A stretch of 64,000 nt of DNA. It comes from Franzmannia pantelleriensis (GTDB taxonomy: Bacteria; Pseudomonadota; Gammaproteobacteria; Pseudomonadales; Halomonadaceae). Under the pieces are notes generated by a model that made no database searches, had not been told where the DNA came from, and saw only the letters and a program-made list of their open reading frames with translations. The position numbers and the translations under genes are program-made. Numbering within the stretch: the first letter of the stretch is position 1; each line of letters opens with the position of its first letter. This document shows positions 26,830 through 36,293 of the stretch, one piece after another. The stretch covers positions 248,001-312,000 of the forward strand of contig NZ_FNGH01000002.1 in NCBI RefSeq assembly GCF_900102875.1, given 5' to 3'.

Positions 26830-28845
26830 ATGATAGACTCGCGGTTAATGATAAGACTGATTTCCAAAACACTCCGTCGCAGGGTGCTTAACTCCTTGCA
26901 CTCGCGCCTGGTCATAGGCACCAGTGTCGGCTGGCTGCTGCTGATCATGGCGATCATCCTGGTCGCGGTGCGCTCGGGCGACCAGCTGGCCGGACAAACC
27001 AATCGTGCTCACCTGGAGTACGAGGCAGAGTTGATCGCCCGGCATATCGAAGAGGCCGTCGAGGTGCGCACCGATGCCCTGCAGCGCCTGGCCGAGAGGG
27101 TGTCGCAGGCCCCTTATCAAGCTCCCGGAGTGGCTGAGACCCTGCTCCAGGAGAACGACGGGCTGATGGCGTTTTTCGATGCGCTGGTGGTGATTTCGGC
27201 CGACGGCGAAGTGCTGGCCGATAGGCCGGCGTTGCCCGGCCGCCGAGGGCTGGACGTTACCGAGCGCGAGTATTTTCGCCATATCCAGCACGTGCGCAGA
27301 CCCTATGTTTCCGAACCCTTTACCGGTGCGGCAAGCGACCTGCCACTGGTGATGATCGGGGTGCCGATACTCGATGAAGGCCGCTTCCTGGGTATGGTTG
27401 GCGGTGTGGTGAGCGTTGAGGATGGCAGTTTCTTTGCCGGCCTGCGGCGCATTCGCATCGGCCATTCAGGCTTTGCGGCCCTGGCCACGGCGTCGGGGCT
27501 GGTATTGTCGCACCCCAATCAGGAGCTGATCATGCAGCCGGTACCGAGTGCCGCGACGCATCCCGAGCTCGATCTGGCGTTATCCGGCTGGCAGGGGGCG
27601 GCGGAAGGGCGACTGCTCGACGGTACGCGAGCGCTACATGCGTATCGCCAGGTGTGGTCGGCCAACTGGGTAGTGGGCGTCTACCTGCCGCGTACGCAGA
27701 TGATGGGGCCGGTGGAGGCGTTTCTGCGCCAGCAGCAGTGGGTGGGGGTGATTACCGTGCTGTTGATGCTGCCGCTGCTGTGGTTGGGGCTCAAGCTGCT
27801 GCTGCGACCGCTGCACCGCCTGGAGCGGCAGATTGCACGGGTGGCCCAAGGCACGGCCAGGCGCGTCGATCTACGCACCGGGATGCGCGAACTGCAGCAG
27901 GTAGCGGATACCTTCAACAGTCTCGAACGCCAGCGCGAGCAGGCCAAGTCGATGCTCCAGGACCGCCAGGCGTTTCTCGATGCAGTGCTCGATTCATCGC
28001 CCACTGGGCTGTTCATCTGCAATCTCGGTGGGCAAATTGTCTACATGAATCCGGCGCTCAAGGCACTCACCGGCCACGACCTGACGGTCTATCGTGACGG
28101 AGATATCTTCGACTACCTGCATGTGGATGAGCTTAACGACGTGCAGGATCTGTGGCGACATACCCTGGAGAGCGGGCGCCCCTTTAGCCGCCAGATGCGC
28201 TATCACGCGGCCAACGGCCAGACCCTGTGGCTGGAGGTCAAGGTGAGCCGGGTCGACGATGGCGAGGCTCCACTGGGCTATGTGGGTACCGTCAAGGACA
28301 TCACCGACAGCCGCCAGCGCGAGGCGTTGCAACGCTGGGAGGCCGAGCATGACCCGCTGACGGGGCTGCTCAACCGGCGCGGCTTCGAGCGCCGGCTCGA
28401 GGATGCCCTGGCGGACTGGAAGAAGGCCGGCACCCCATCGGCGCTGCTGATGTTCGACCTCGATCACTTCAAGCCGATCAATGATCAGGGCGGACATGCC
28501 CTGGGGGATGAGATGCTGCGGCGGATAGCTCAGGTACTGGCCTGGGAGGTGCGCAACAGCGACCACGTGGCGCGCCAGGGGGGCGACGAGTTTGCCGTGC
28601 TGTTACCGAGCTGCAGTCTCAAGCAGGCGCAGCGCCTGGCAGAGCAACTGCGCCAGGCGATCAGCGAGATCTACGTCGAGCACGAAGACAGCACCTACCA
28701 CGTTACGATGAGCATGGGCCTGACCGCTTTTATCGAGAGCGACGAGGACATCGAGACGGTGCTGGCGCGAGCCGATGAGGCAAGCTATCGCGCCAAGGCT
28801 GCTGGGCGAAATCGAATCGTCGATGCTGTCGAGCGATCAGGCTGA
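26830..28845 (+). CDS. Membrane Cache-HAMP-PAS-GGDEF diguanylate cyclase
   Basis: About 671 residues. A first membrane helix (about 30-50) leads into a periplasmic double-Cache sensor (about 55-305, with DALVVISADGEVLADRP, REYFRHIQHVRRPYVSEPF and GHSGFAALATASG), a second helix (about 313-335), a HAMP-like linker, a PAS domain (ILDSSPTGLFICNLGGQIVYMNPALKALTGH) with a PAC tail, and a C-terminal GGDEF domain with RQGGDEF and an RNSD inhibitory site. Cache domains bind small metabolites such as amino or carboxylic acids. It should make c-di-GMP in response to an external ligand. Divergent from the gene at 24880. Confidence 0.86.
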   Translation: MIDSRLMIRLISKTLRRRVLNSLHSRLVIGTSVGWLLLIMAIILVAVRSGDQLAGQTNRAHLEYEAELIARHIEEAVEVRTDALQRLAERVSQAPYQAPGVAETLLQENDGLMAFFDALVVISADGEVLADRPALPGRRGLDVTEREYFRHIQHVRRPYVSEPFTGAASDLPLVMIGVPILDEGRFLGMVGGVVSVEDGSFFAGLRRIRIGHSGFAALATASGLVLSHPNQELIMQPVPSAATHPELDLALSGWQGAAEGRLLDGTRALHAYRQVWSANWVVGVYLPRTQMMGPVEAFLRQQQWVGVITVLLMLPLLWLGLKLLLRPLHRLERQIARVAQGTARRVDLRTGMRELQQVADTFNSLERQREQAKSMLQDRQAFLDAVLDSSPTGLFICNLGGQIVYMNPALKALTGHDLTVYRDGDIFDYLHVDELNDVQDLWRHTLESGRPFSRQMRYHAANGQTLWLEVKVSRVDDGEAPLGYVGTVKDITDSRQREALQRWEAEHDPLTGLLNRRGFERRLEDALADWKKAGTPSALLMFDLDHFKPINDQGGHALGDEMLRRIAQVLAWEVRNSDHVARQGGDEFAVLLPSCSLKQAQRLAEQLRQAISEIYVEHEDSTYHVTMSMGLTAFIESDEDIETVLARADEASYRAKAAGRNRIVDAVERSG

Positions 28846-29016
28846 TCATTAACGTATCCTTATATTTCAAACCGATACCTAAAGTTACCTTTTGGCGGGC
28901 CGATATCCTTATTGCCGAACACAAAGGTTATACTTCGCTTATTAGATGTATAGCTTTTGGATAGTTGATGCGCTGCGCCGCCGAAGGGGGCTGGCGCCTT
29001 GAAAGGGGAATCGCCA

Positions 29017-30531
29017 ATGTCTCGTCATCAGGTCGGTGCTGGACCGAGTACTCTCGGTCATCACCGCAGTGGGGTCGATCGCTTAATGTGGGTGCCTGCG
29101 CTGGCGCACTGGCTGTTGTGCGCTGGGGTTGGGATGCTGACCGGCAGCCTGGCGCTGGTGGTGACCTTTGCCATGGTCTGCATGCTGCCGGTGGCGCTGC
29201 TGCACCGAGTGCGGCCCGGTACCCTTACCAGCGGAATTGGCACGGCGGCGATGTTCATGGGGCTTTCTGCGCTGCTGATCGAACAGAGTGGCGGTCTTGT
29301 CGAGGCCCACTTCAGCATCTTCATCATGCTCTCGGTACTGATCCTATATAGCGACTGGCGAGTCATTGTTGCTGGCGCGGGCATTATTGCCCTTCACCAT
29401 GCCGGGTTGACTTATCTGCAGCATCACGGGATTGCGGTGCTCTACCTCGGCATCGGCACTGGCCATGAGCATGCCGGCGGCGAGCTGCTGTCGTACCTGG
29501 CCATGCATGGGGGGGCGGTGGTCGCGCAGGCGGTGGTGCTTGGCTATCTTGCCCATGTGCTGCGACACATGTTGGAGGATGGGGCGCTGATTGCCGGGTT
29601 TGCCCAGCGTGCCCAGCGGGGCTATCTCGACCAGACCTTCTCGCCCTCGCAGCAGCGACGTCCGGCGATCCATGCGGTGGCGGCCATGCAGGCGCGCTTT
29701 ATTGCCACCCTGGGCGAGGCTCAGCACACCAGTGCCAGCGTCGAAGCCTTGAGTGAGTCACTGTTCGACGCCCAGGCCGCGTTGCAGGATCAGGCCCGTG
29801 CCAACGAGGTGCAGGTAGAGCGGATTGCGTCCAGTGCCGCCGAACTTTCGGCGTCTACACGCCAGGGAGCGGCCGAGGTCCAGGCCACACGGCAGTTGGC
29901 CGGTGAGACCTCTGCGTCTGTCGTCAACGGGCGTGATCAGATCGGCGTGCTGGAGTCGGCAATTGCTGAGATCGACAGCGCGGCCAGGGGAATTGCCGCG
30001 CTGCTGGCAGATATCGACGACATCACCTTCCAGACCAATCTGCTGGCGCTGAATGCATCGGTCGAGGCGGCTCGTGCCGGGCAGGAGGGACGTGGTTTTG
30101 CCGTGGTGGCAAGCGAGGTGCGTAAACTCTCCCAACGCACCGATGCCACGGCGAGCGAGATTCGAGCGCGAGTCGAGGCGGCACAGAGCAGCGTCGCCCA
30201 GGGGCGTAGCGCAGCTGACTCCGCCAGCGAGGTGATAGACGGGGTAGTGGCATCTTTCCAGACTGTCGTGTCGCGCATGGGCGAGCTGGATGTCGGTATT
30301 CAGCAGCAGCGCGAAGGAATAGACGAGCTAGACAGCAGCATTCATGCCATTCAGCGTGCCTTGGCGGCGAGCAACTCGGCGATGGCGCGCTGCCAAGGGC
30401 TGGGAGAGCAGCAGCAGCAATCGGCTCAGCGACTACACAAGGCCATCGGGCAGTTCAGGCTGGCGCCCCCTTCAGGATTCGAACCTGAGACCTATCCCTT
30501 AGGAGGGGATTGCTCTATCCAGCTGAGCTAA
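29017..30531 (+). CDS. Membrane methyl-accepting chemotaxis protein running into tRNA-Arg
   Basis: 504-residue chemoreceptor-like protein. The N-terminal 190 residues hold about six hydrophobic helices with short loops and no periplasmic sensor domain, and a His-rich stretch ([23 protein letters not shown]). The rest is the helical signalling domain with the conserved hairpin tip [31 protein letters not shown]. The last 20 or so residues ([12 protein letters not shown]...) are the antisense of the tRNA-Arg gene; the only stop in this frame lies inside the tRNA. The original C-terminus was therefore probably lost. There is no CheR-binding pentapeptide. ATG 29017 has AAGGGGA seven bases upstream. 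Confidence 0.85.
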   Translation: MSRHQVGAGPSTLGHHRSGVDRLMWVPALAHWLLCAGVGMLTGSLALVVTFAMVCMLPVALLHRVRPGTLTSGIGTAAMFMGLSALLIEQSGGLVEAHFSIFIMLSVLILYSDWRVIVAGAGIIALHHAGLTYLQHHGIAVLYLGIGTGHEHAGGELLSYLAMHGGAVVAQAVVLGYLAHVLRHMLEDGALIAGFAQRAQRGYLDQTFSPSQQRRPAIHAVAAMQARFIATLGEAQHTSASVEALSESLFDAQAALQDQARANEVQVERIASSAAELSASTRQGAAEVQATRQLAGETSASVVNGRDQIGVLESAIAEIDSAARGIAALLADIDDITFQTNLLALNASVEAARAGQEGRGFAVVASEVRKLSQRTDATASEIRARVEAAQSSVAQGRSAADSASEVIDGVVASFQTVVSRMGELDVGIQQQREGIDELDSSIHAIQRALAASNSAMARCQGLGEQQQQSAQRLHKAIGQFRLAPPSGFEPETYPLGGDCSIQLS

Positions 30532-30537
30532 GGGGGC
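30461..30537 (-). tRNA. tRNA-Arg (anticodon CCU)
   Basis: Folds into a full cloverleaf on the minus strand: acceptor GCCCCCT / AGGGGGC, D-arm TAGCTCAGCTGGATAGAGCA, anticodon stem ATCCC / GGGAT with loop CTCCTAA (anticodon CCT), T-arm TCAGG TTCGAAT CCTGA, discriminator G and an encoded CCA (30463-30461). It reads the rare AGG codon. It overlaps the 3' end of the chemoreceptor gene on the other strand. Confidence 0.97.
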
Positions 30538-30548
30538 ATGGAGGCAGC

Positions 30549-30554
30549 ATTATA
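30549..30554 (-). promoter_or_regulatory. -10 box of tRNA-Arg
   Basis: TATAAT on the minus strand, 11 bases before the tRNA 5' end, followed by a GC-rich discriminator, as usual for stable RNA promoters. The -35 region (TTTATC at 17-base spacing) is weak. Confidence 0.55.
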
Positions 30555-30586
30555 AGCCTCTGATGCGCCGAGATAAACCCTTGTGC

Positions 30587-32662
30587 TCAGTGCTTAAGCA
30601 GGAAGCCATGCGGTGGGCCGTCGGCGAGGTAGCGTGCGAACAGCGCTGCCTCTGCCATCGGTTTGCCGATATGGAAGCCCTGGCCCAGGTCGCAGCCCAT
30701 GGCGGTCAGCGTCTCGAGCTGAGTCTGCGTCTCGATGCCTTCGGCGAGCACGCGGCGCTGCATGGCGTGGCCCATGTGGATGATGCCGCTGATGAACTGC
30801 TGGCGGTCCTGGCGGACCTCGACGTGGCGCGTGGCCATGCGGTCGATCTTGATGGTGTTGAGTGGTAGCTGGCTGGCGTAGGTGATCGAGGAAATGCCGG
30901 TGCCGAAGTCGTCCAGCGCAATCTTGGCGCCGAGCCCGCGGGCTTCCTGCAGCAGGTTGCTGGCCAGCTCCATATCGTGGAACTGAGTGGACTCGAGCAC
31001 CTCCGCAACCAGGAAGGGATCGTCGAGGGCGTATTTGGCGCGGGCCGTGGACAGCGCCTCGATAAAGGCGCCGGTTTCGATCTGATCCTGAGACAGGTTG
31101 ACGGCAATCATTACCCGGTGCCCGGCATTACGAAAGTGCCGCGCTACGCGACCGGCTTGATCGATCAGCCAGCGGCCGAACGGCAGGCTCAGCGACGACT
31201 GGGTGATCACATCGATGAAATGCTCGGGGCCAAGCACGCCCTTGATGGGGTGGTGCCAGCGCGCAAGTGCCTCGAAGCCGACCACCTCGTGGCTTCGCAA
31301 GTCGAGGATCGGCTGGAAGTGGAGCACGATTTCACCGCTCTCGAACGCCGCTTTGACCCGTGAATATGCATCCTGAGTGGCGCCCTGGCTGCCGACGTTA
31401 GCGGCGAAGGCAATGCGGTTCTTGCCCAACTGCTTGGCGTCGTACATGGCAGCGTCGGCAGCGTCGAGCAGGGCACTGCAACTCAACTGATGGTCAGAGG
31501 TGAAAGCGATACCGATCGAGGCCGAGATCTCGACCCGCTGGCCGTTGTCGAGTTCGAAGGTCTGGGTGAGGTCGGCGAGCACCTTCTCGGCGACCTTGCC
31601 GGCCTTGGACTGGGTGCCAAGCCCGCCCAGCGCGATCACGAACTCGTCGCCGCCGAAGCGGGCAGTAAGGTCATTGGCACGCATCAGACGCTTCAGCCGC
31701 CGGCTGATTTCTACCAGTAGTTCGTCACCGCTGGCGTGACCGTAGGTGTCATTGATCGGCTTGAAGTCGTCGAGGTCGAGAAACAGCACCGCAAGTCCGC
31801 TCTGGGTGAACTCCAGACTGGCCAGCTGGCGCTCGAGCAGCGTATTGAAGTGCTCGCGATTGAACAGACCGGTGAGCGGGTCGTAGCTGGCCATGCGCTC
31901 GAGGCGGGCCTGATTGAGCCGGCGCTGAGTGATGTCGCGAAACACCCCGATATAGTTGACGATCTCGCCGCTCTCGTCACGAATCGCCGAAATCGTGGTG
32001 TTCTCGATCAGCTGACTGCCATCCTTGCGGGTATTCCAGATATCGCCGGTCCAGAAACCGCGCTCTTCGACGGCGGCGAACATGCTCTGATAAAAGCCGG
32101 AGTCGTGCTTGCCCGACGACAGCAAGTTGGGCTTCTTGCCCAGTACCTCATCCTGGCGGTAGCCGGTCAGCTCGCTGAACGCCGGGTTGGTATCGATGAT
32201 GCGCTTGTCGGCGTCGGTGACCAGGATGCCGTCGTGGGTGTTGCGAAACACCGCATCGGCAAGCTTCATGCGCTGTTGTGAATGCTCGCGCTCGGTGACG
32301 TCACGCTGGATACCAATCAGGTAGCGGCGCCCGCCCTGGCTGAACAGCGGCGCCAGGCTGAGCTCGTTCCAGAACGGGGTGCCGTCCTTGCGATGATTCT
32401 CGATGGTCACCGTCGTCGGCCGACTCTCGTCCAGAGCGCGGCGGATTGCGGCAAGCGCCTCGGGGTCGGTGCTATGGCTCTGGAGCATGCGGCATGAGCG
32501 GCCGATCACCTCATCATAGGCGTAACCGGTGAGCCGTTCGAACTCACGGTTGACGAACAGCAGCGGGCAATCGCTCCGTTCGCCGTCGGCAATGGAGATG
32601 GCCAGTCCCGGGATATCGAGCAGGCTGGCAAGAGAGGCAGGCAAGGCGGCAAGATGGCCCAA
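30587..32662 (-). CDS. LOV-PAS-GGDEF-EAL protein, putative blue-light c-di-GMP regulator
   Basis: About 691 residues from TTG 32662. Residues about 15-135 look like a LOV domain: NREFERLTGY, then GRSCRMLQ with the flavin-reactive Cys57, DGTPFWNELSLAPL, and GIQRDVTERE at the end. The canonical motif is GxNCRFLQ; here Asn is Ser and Phe is Met. A second PAS follows (about 145-260, NPAFSELTGYRQDEVLGKKP), then an intact GGDEF domain (RFGGDEF, RAND inhibitory site) and an intact EAL domain (FEALARW, VNLS, EVLES, DDFGTG, KID, AEGIE). Both c-di-GMP synthesis and breakdown are possible. TTG 32662 is chosen because CAGGA lies eight bases upstream and the longer frame is AT-rich and not protein-like. 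Confidence 0.85.
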   Translation of the reverse strand: MGHLAALPASLASLLDIPGLAISIADGERSDCPLLFVNREFERLTGYAYDEVIGRSCRMLQSHSTDPEALAAIRRALDESRPTTVTIENHRKDGTPFWNELSLAPLFSQGGRRYLIGIQRDVTEREHSQQRMKLADAVFRNTHDGILVTDADKRIIDTNPAFSELTGYRQDEVLGKKPNLLSSGKHDSGFYQSMFAAVEERGFWTGDIWNTRKDGSQLIENTTISAIRDESGEIVNYIGVFRDITQRRLNQARLERMASYDPLTGLFNREHFNTLLERQLASLEFTQSGLAVLFLDLDDFKPINDTYGHASGDELLVEISRRLKRLMRANDLTARFGGDEFVIALGGLGTQSKAGKVAEKVLADLTQTFELDNGQRVEISASIGIAFTSDHQLSCSALLDAADAAMYDAKQLGKNRIAFAANVGSQGATQDAYSRVKAAFESGEIVLHFQPILDLRSHEVVGFEALARWHHPIKGVLGPEHFIDVITQSSLSLPFGRWLIDQAGRVARHFRNAGHRVMIAVNLSQDQIETGAFIEALSTARAKYALDDPFLVAEVLESTQFHDMELASNLLQEARGLGAKIALDDFGTGISSITYASQLPLNTIKIDRMATRHVEVRQDRQQFISGIIHMGHAMQRRVLAEGIETQTQLETLTAMGCDLGQGFHIGKPMAEAALFARYLADGPPHGFLLKH

Positions 32663-32843
32663 GAGTATGTCCTGATCCGAGCGTATGTAGTTTATGTGGT
32701 TTATGTAATTATCGTTGATACTAATGTAAGTGTTATGTTCACAAACCGGCCATGGTAAAACATTGCGACCGGCGGATGAAGGATTTGCCGACGCCGACAT
32801 GATACAGGTCATGTTGTGTGCTCATACTGAAGTGGGAGGGGTC

Positions 32844-34370
32844 ATGCAGCTGGATGAGTATCGTCGCCAGGATGCCACTGGGTTGAGCGAGCTGATTCGC
32901 TGCGGTGAGGTGAGTCGCGAGGAGGTCTTGGCGGCCGCCTGCGGTCTGATCGAAGCCGCCAACCCCAGCCTTGGCGCGGTGGTGCGTACGCGCTTCGACA
33001 GGGCGCGCGAGGAACTTGCTCGGGTATCCAGCAATGCCCCGTTCGCCGGGGTGCCGCTGCTGACCAAGGACCTGCTGATGGCGATCCAGGGCGAGCCGAT
33101 GGCCTGCGGCTGCGCCGCGCTGCGCGACTGGCGCGCCGCCGAGGACTCGACCCTGGTCAGCCGATTGCGCCAGGCGGGCTTTGCCATTCTCGGCCAGACC
33201 GCGACCCCGGAGCTGGGGCTGATGGCGATTACCGAGCCCAAGGCCTTCCCGCATCCGCGCAACCCCTGGGACGCGACCCGCTCGCCGGGCGGCTCCAGCG
33301 GCGGGGCCGCCGCCGCAGTGGCCGCCGGGCTGGTGCCGCTGGCCATGGCCGGCGACGGCGGCGGCTCGATCCGGATTCCAGCCAGCTACTGTGGCCTGTT
33401 CGGTTTCAAGCCGTCGCGCGGGCGAGTACCGCTGGGGCCGATGTATGCCGAGGTGTGGGAGGGCGCGGTGGTCGAGCATGCGCTGACCCGCAGCGTTCGC
33501 GACAGCGCCGCACTGCTCGACCACATCAACGGCATGGACAGTGGCGCGCCAATGCCGCTGGCGCAGGAGTCGGGCTTTCTCGAGGCTATCCAGCGCCCGC
33601 CCTCACGCCTGCGCATCGCGGTGTCGCTGGGTGAGCCGCTTGGCCGCTCGCTGGGCAGCGTGCTCGATCCGCAGGCGAGGCAAGCCATCGAGGCAACCGC
33701 CAAGCGCCTCGAAGCGCTCGGCCACCACGTCGAGTGGAGCGACCCGCCGGTGGACGGCGAGGCCCTGGCCGACAGCTACCTGACGCTCTATCTCGGCCAT
33801 TTGTCGGCGGATCTGGCCTGGATCGCGGAGCAGACCGGCGTGGCGGTGGGCAAGCTCGACATCGAGCCGTCGACCCGCGCCATCGGCCGCCTGGGGCGTC
33901 AGCTAAAGGCCCGTGACTATGTGCTCGGTAAGCGCCACTGGAATCGGGTGGCGCGGGACATGGGCGCCTTTCATCAGCGCTTCGACATGCTGCTGATGCC
34001 GGTAGCCGCGGGGGCGGCACCGCGCCTTGGCGAACTCTATCCGCCCCCGGCTCGCGAGCGGCTGATGTCGCTGCTGGCGCTGCCGGGCGTGCCCCAGTTG
34101 GCGCTACAGCTGGGTTTGCTCAAGCGCCTCGCCAGCGACGCCCTGCGCCATACCCCCTATACCCAACTGGCCAACCTCACCGGCCAGCCGGCGATGTCGC
34201 TGCCGCTGCACGTGACGCCGGATGGCCTGCCGATGGGCGTGCAGATGCTGGGTGCCATGGGCGACGATCGCCGCCTGCTGCAGCTGGCGGCTCAGTTGGA
34301 GACCGAGACGGGCTGGGGGGAGCGTCTTCCGCGCCCGTGGACGGATGAACAAATGCCGCTGGCCCGCTAG
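32844..34370 (+). CDS. Amidase signature family enzyme
   Basis: 508-residue hydrolase with the Ser-cisSer-Lys triad: the lysine in VPLLTKDLL, the first serine in SPGGSSGGAAAAVAAG and the nucleophile in GDGGGSIRIPAS. The family includes acylamidases, 6-aminohexanoate-cyclic-dimer hydrolase and GatA. The gene is not in a gatCAB context and lacks GatA features, so it is a catabolic amidase with unknown substrate. GGGAGGGG precedes ATG 32844. It is divergent from the LOV gene with a 181-base AT-rich region between them that must carry both promoters; cmoM follows 33 bases after its stop. Confidence 0.88.
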   Translation: MQLDEYRRQDATGLSELIRCGEVSREEVLAAACGLIEAANPSLGAVVRTRFDRAREELARVSSNAPFAGVPLLTKDLLMAIQGEPMACGCAALRDWRAAEDSTLVSRLRQAGFAILGQTATPELGLMAITEPKAFPHPRNPWDATRSPGGSSGGAAAAVAAGLVPLAMAGDGGGSIRIPASYCGLFGFKPSRGRVPLGPMYAEVWEGAVVEHALTRSVRDSAALLDHINGMDSGAPMPLAQESGFLEAIQRPPSRLRIAVSLGEPLGRSLGSVLDPQARQAIEATAKRLEALGHHVEWSDPPVDGEALADSYLTLYLGHLSADLAWIAEQTGVAVGKLDIEPSTRAIGRLGRQLKARDYVLGKRHWNRVARDMGAFHQRFDMLLMPVAAGAAPRLGELYPPPARERLMSLLALPGVPQLALQLGLLKRLASDALRHTPYTQLANLTGQPAMSLPLHVTPDGLPMGVQMLGAMGDDRRLLQLAAQLETETGWGERLPRPWTDEQMPLAR

Positions 34371-34403
34371 AATGCGTCCTCCATACCTCCGCCAGGACCT
34401 GTG

Positions 34404-35228
34404 ATGGCCTCTCGACCCAGCGGCGCCTCGCCTGCGCCGCTCTCATCCCACGGCGACCGCTACTTCGACGGCCTGGCCGAGAAGTTCGCTGCCAGCCTCT
34501 ACGGTCACCCGCGGGGTGAGCTGCGCCTGGTGCTGCTCGACCATCTACTGCCTGAGCTGCTCGATCTGCATCAGCAGCCGGTGCTGGATGTCGGCGCCGG
34601 GCTCGGCCAGATGGGGCTGTGGTTCGCGCGCCGCGGTCACCCCGTGACGCTGTGTGAGCCCGCCGCCGAGATGCTCGATGAGGCGCGCCAGGTGCTGGCT
34701 GACGACGCCCTGGCTCGTACGCCGCGCTTCTTGCCGCTGCCGCTGCAGGCGCTGCCCGAGCAGGCCTCCGGCCCCTGGTCGCTGATCGTCTGCCATGCGG
34801 TGCTCGAATGGATGGGCGATCCGCGCCGGGCGCTGCATACGCTTAGCGGGCTGCTGGCGCCCGGGGGCCAGTTGAGCCTGATGGTGTTCAATCGCGACGC
34901 GCTTCGGCTGTCGAACATCGTCAAGGGCAACCTCGACAAGGCCCTGGCTGATCGCCTGGCGGGCACTGGCCAGCGGCAACGGCTGACACCGATCTCGCCC
35001 ATCGCCCACGCCGATGTGGTCGCCTGGGCCGAGGAGTGCGGCCTCGGCGTCGAAGGGGTAGCCGGCATTCGTGTCTTCCACGACTACCTGCTCCAGCGCA
35101 ATCCCGACCCCGAGACGCTGGCCAAGCTCACCGCCCTGGAGCTGCGCCACTGTCGCGACGACGCCTACTGGCGGCTGGGGCGTTATCTGCTCTATACCCT
35201 GCGCAAGCCCGAGGAGCCTGTGCTATGA
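34404..35228 (+). CDS. cmoM: tRNA 5-carboxymethoxyuridine methyltransferase CmoM
   Basis: 274-residue SAM-dependent methyltransferase that methylates cmo5U34 in tRNA wobble positions. The SAM motif is VLDVGAGLGQMG; LAEKFAASLYGHPRGELR, CHAVLEWMGDPR, LSLMVFNRDALRLSNIVKGN and GIRVFHDYL follow the E. coli CmoM (SmtA) sequence closely. AGGA lies upstream of ATG 34404. The stop overlaps the rsmC start by an ATGA, giving a two-gene RNA-modification unit. Confidence 0.9.
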   Translation: MASRPSGASPAPLSSHGDRYFDGLAEKFAASLYGHPRGELRLVLLDHLLPELLDLHQQPVLDVGAGLGQMGLWFARRGHPVTLCEPAAEMLDEARQVLADDALARTPRFLPLPLQALPEQASGPWSLIVCHAVLEWMGDPRRALHTLSGLLAPGGQLSLMVFNRDALRLSNIVKGNLDKALADRLAGTGQRQRLTPISPIAHADVVAWAEECGLGVEGVAGIRVFHDYLLQRNPDPETLAKLTALELRHCRDDAYWRLGRYLLYTLRKPEEPVL

Positions 35229-36217
35229 CCGCCGAGACCCCTGTTTGCCAGCTGCTGGCGCGCCAGGATCACGACTACCGCGACTGGCTGTGGGTGGCGC
35301 CACCGCGAGATGCCTGGCTGGAGGGAGGCAGCGGCCAGCTGTTGAGTGGCGACCACGGCGTACTGGCCGCCTGGCAGGCGCGCGGTCGCCTGTCCTATGG
35401 CCCCTTCGAGGCCTGGGGGGAGCCGCCCGGGGCGGTGTTGTTCTGGCCCAAGAGCCATGCACTGGGTGAGTGGTGGCTGCTGGCACTGTGCCGGCAGCTG
35501 CCGACGGGTACGCCGCTGCAGGTGGTGGGGGAGAACAGCGGTGGCGTGAAACGGGCGCTCAAGGTACTTGCCGCCTTGGGACTGGGCTGCCGTAAGCGTG
35601 ACAGCGCGCGGCGCTGCACCTTGTTCGAGACCCGCCTGGGCCCCGTCGCACTCGACCCTGAACTGGCTTGGCAGCGCTTCGAGGCGGCGGGACTCACCCT
35701 GGTCAGTCATCCCGGCGTGTTCGGTCATGGCAAGTTAGACGACGGCACTCGGTTGCTGCTCGAGGTCCTCGAACAGCAGCCGGCCTGGGCCGGTCGGCGA
35801 GTGCTCGATGTCGGCTGCGGCGACGGCGTCCTCAGCGCCTGGTTGGCGACACGCGGGGCGCAGGTCAGCGCGCTGGACATCAACGCCTTCGCAGTGGAAG
35901 CCACGCGACGCACCCTGGCCGCCAACGCAGTGACCGGTGAAGTGATCGGCAGCGACGTCTACGCCGCCTTGCCGGCCGAGGTGCGCTTCGATGCGATTGT
36001 CAGTAACCCGCCGTTTCACCAGGAGCGTGATATCGACTACGGACCCACGGCGCGACTGATCGACGAGGCGCCGGCGCGCCTCACGTCGGGCGGCAGCCTG
36101 ATCCTGGTAGCCAACGCCTTCTTGCCTTATCCGGACCTGTTGGAGCGCGCCTTCGGTGGCTTCGAGGTCCTCGCCGATGATCGGCGCTTCCGGGTCTATC
36201 GCGCCATCAAGCGCTAG
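35225..36217 (+). CDS. rsmC: 16S rRNA guanine-1207 N2-methyltransferase RsmC
   Basis: 330-residue enzyme making m2G1207 in the 30S subunit. It has the double-domain layout of RsmC: a degenerate N-terminal methyltransferase fold and a catalytic C-terminal one with VLDVGCGDGVLSAWLA (SAM site) and VSNPPFHQ (the NPPF motif of N-methyltransferases). GVFGHGKLDDGTRLLLE is also typical. The start is the ATG in the ATGA overlap with cmoM. RlmG is the close relative, but the length of about 330 favours RsmC. Confidence 0.9.
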   Translation: MTAETPVCQLLARQDHDYRDWLWVAPPRDAWLEGGSGQLLSGDHGVLAAWQARGRLSYGPFEAWGEPPGAVLFWPKSHALGEWWLLALCRQLPTGTPLQVVGENSGGVKRALKVLAALGLGCRKRDSARRCTLFETRLGPVALDPELAWQRFEAAGLTLVSHPGVFGHGKLDDGTRLLLEVLEQQPAWAGRRVLDVGCGDGVLSAWLATRGAQVSALDINAFAVEATRRTLAANAVTGEVIGSDVYAALPAEVRFDAIVSNPPFHQERDIDYGPTARLIDEAPARLTSGGSLILVANAFLPYPDLLERAFGGFEVLADDRRFRVYRAIKR

Positions 36218-36293
36218 GGAACGCTCAGCGAAGGCGACTACCGCCCGAGTGGCATTCCTGGTCTACGCTGATCAGGAAACCCCGGAGGCTCTC

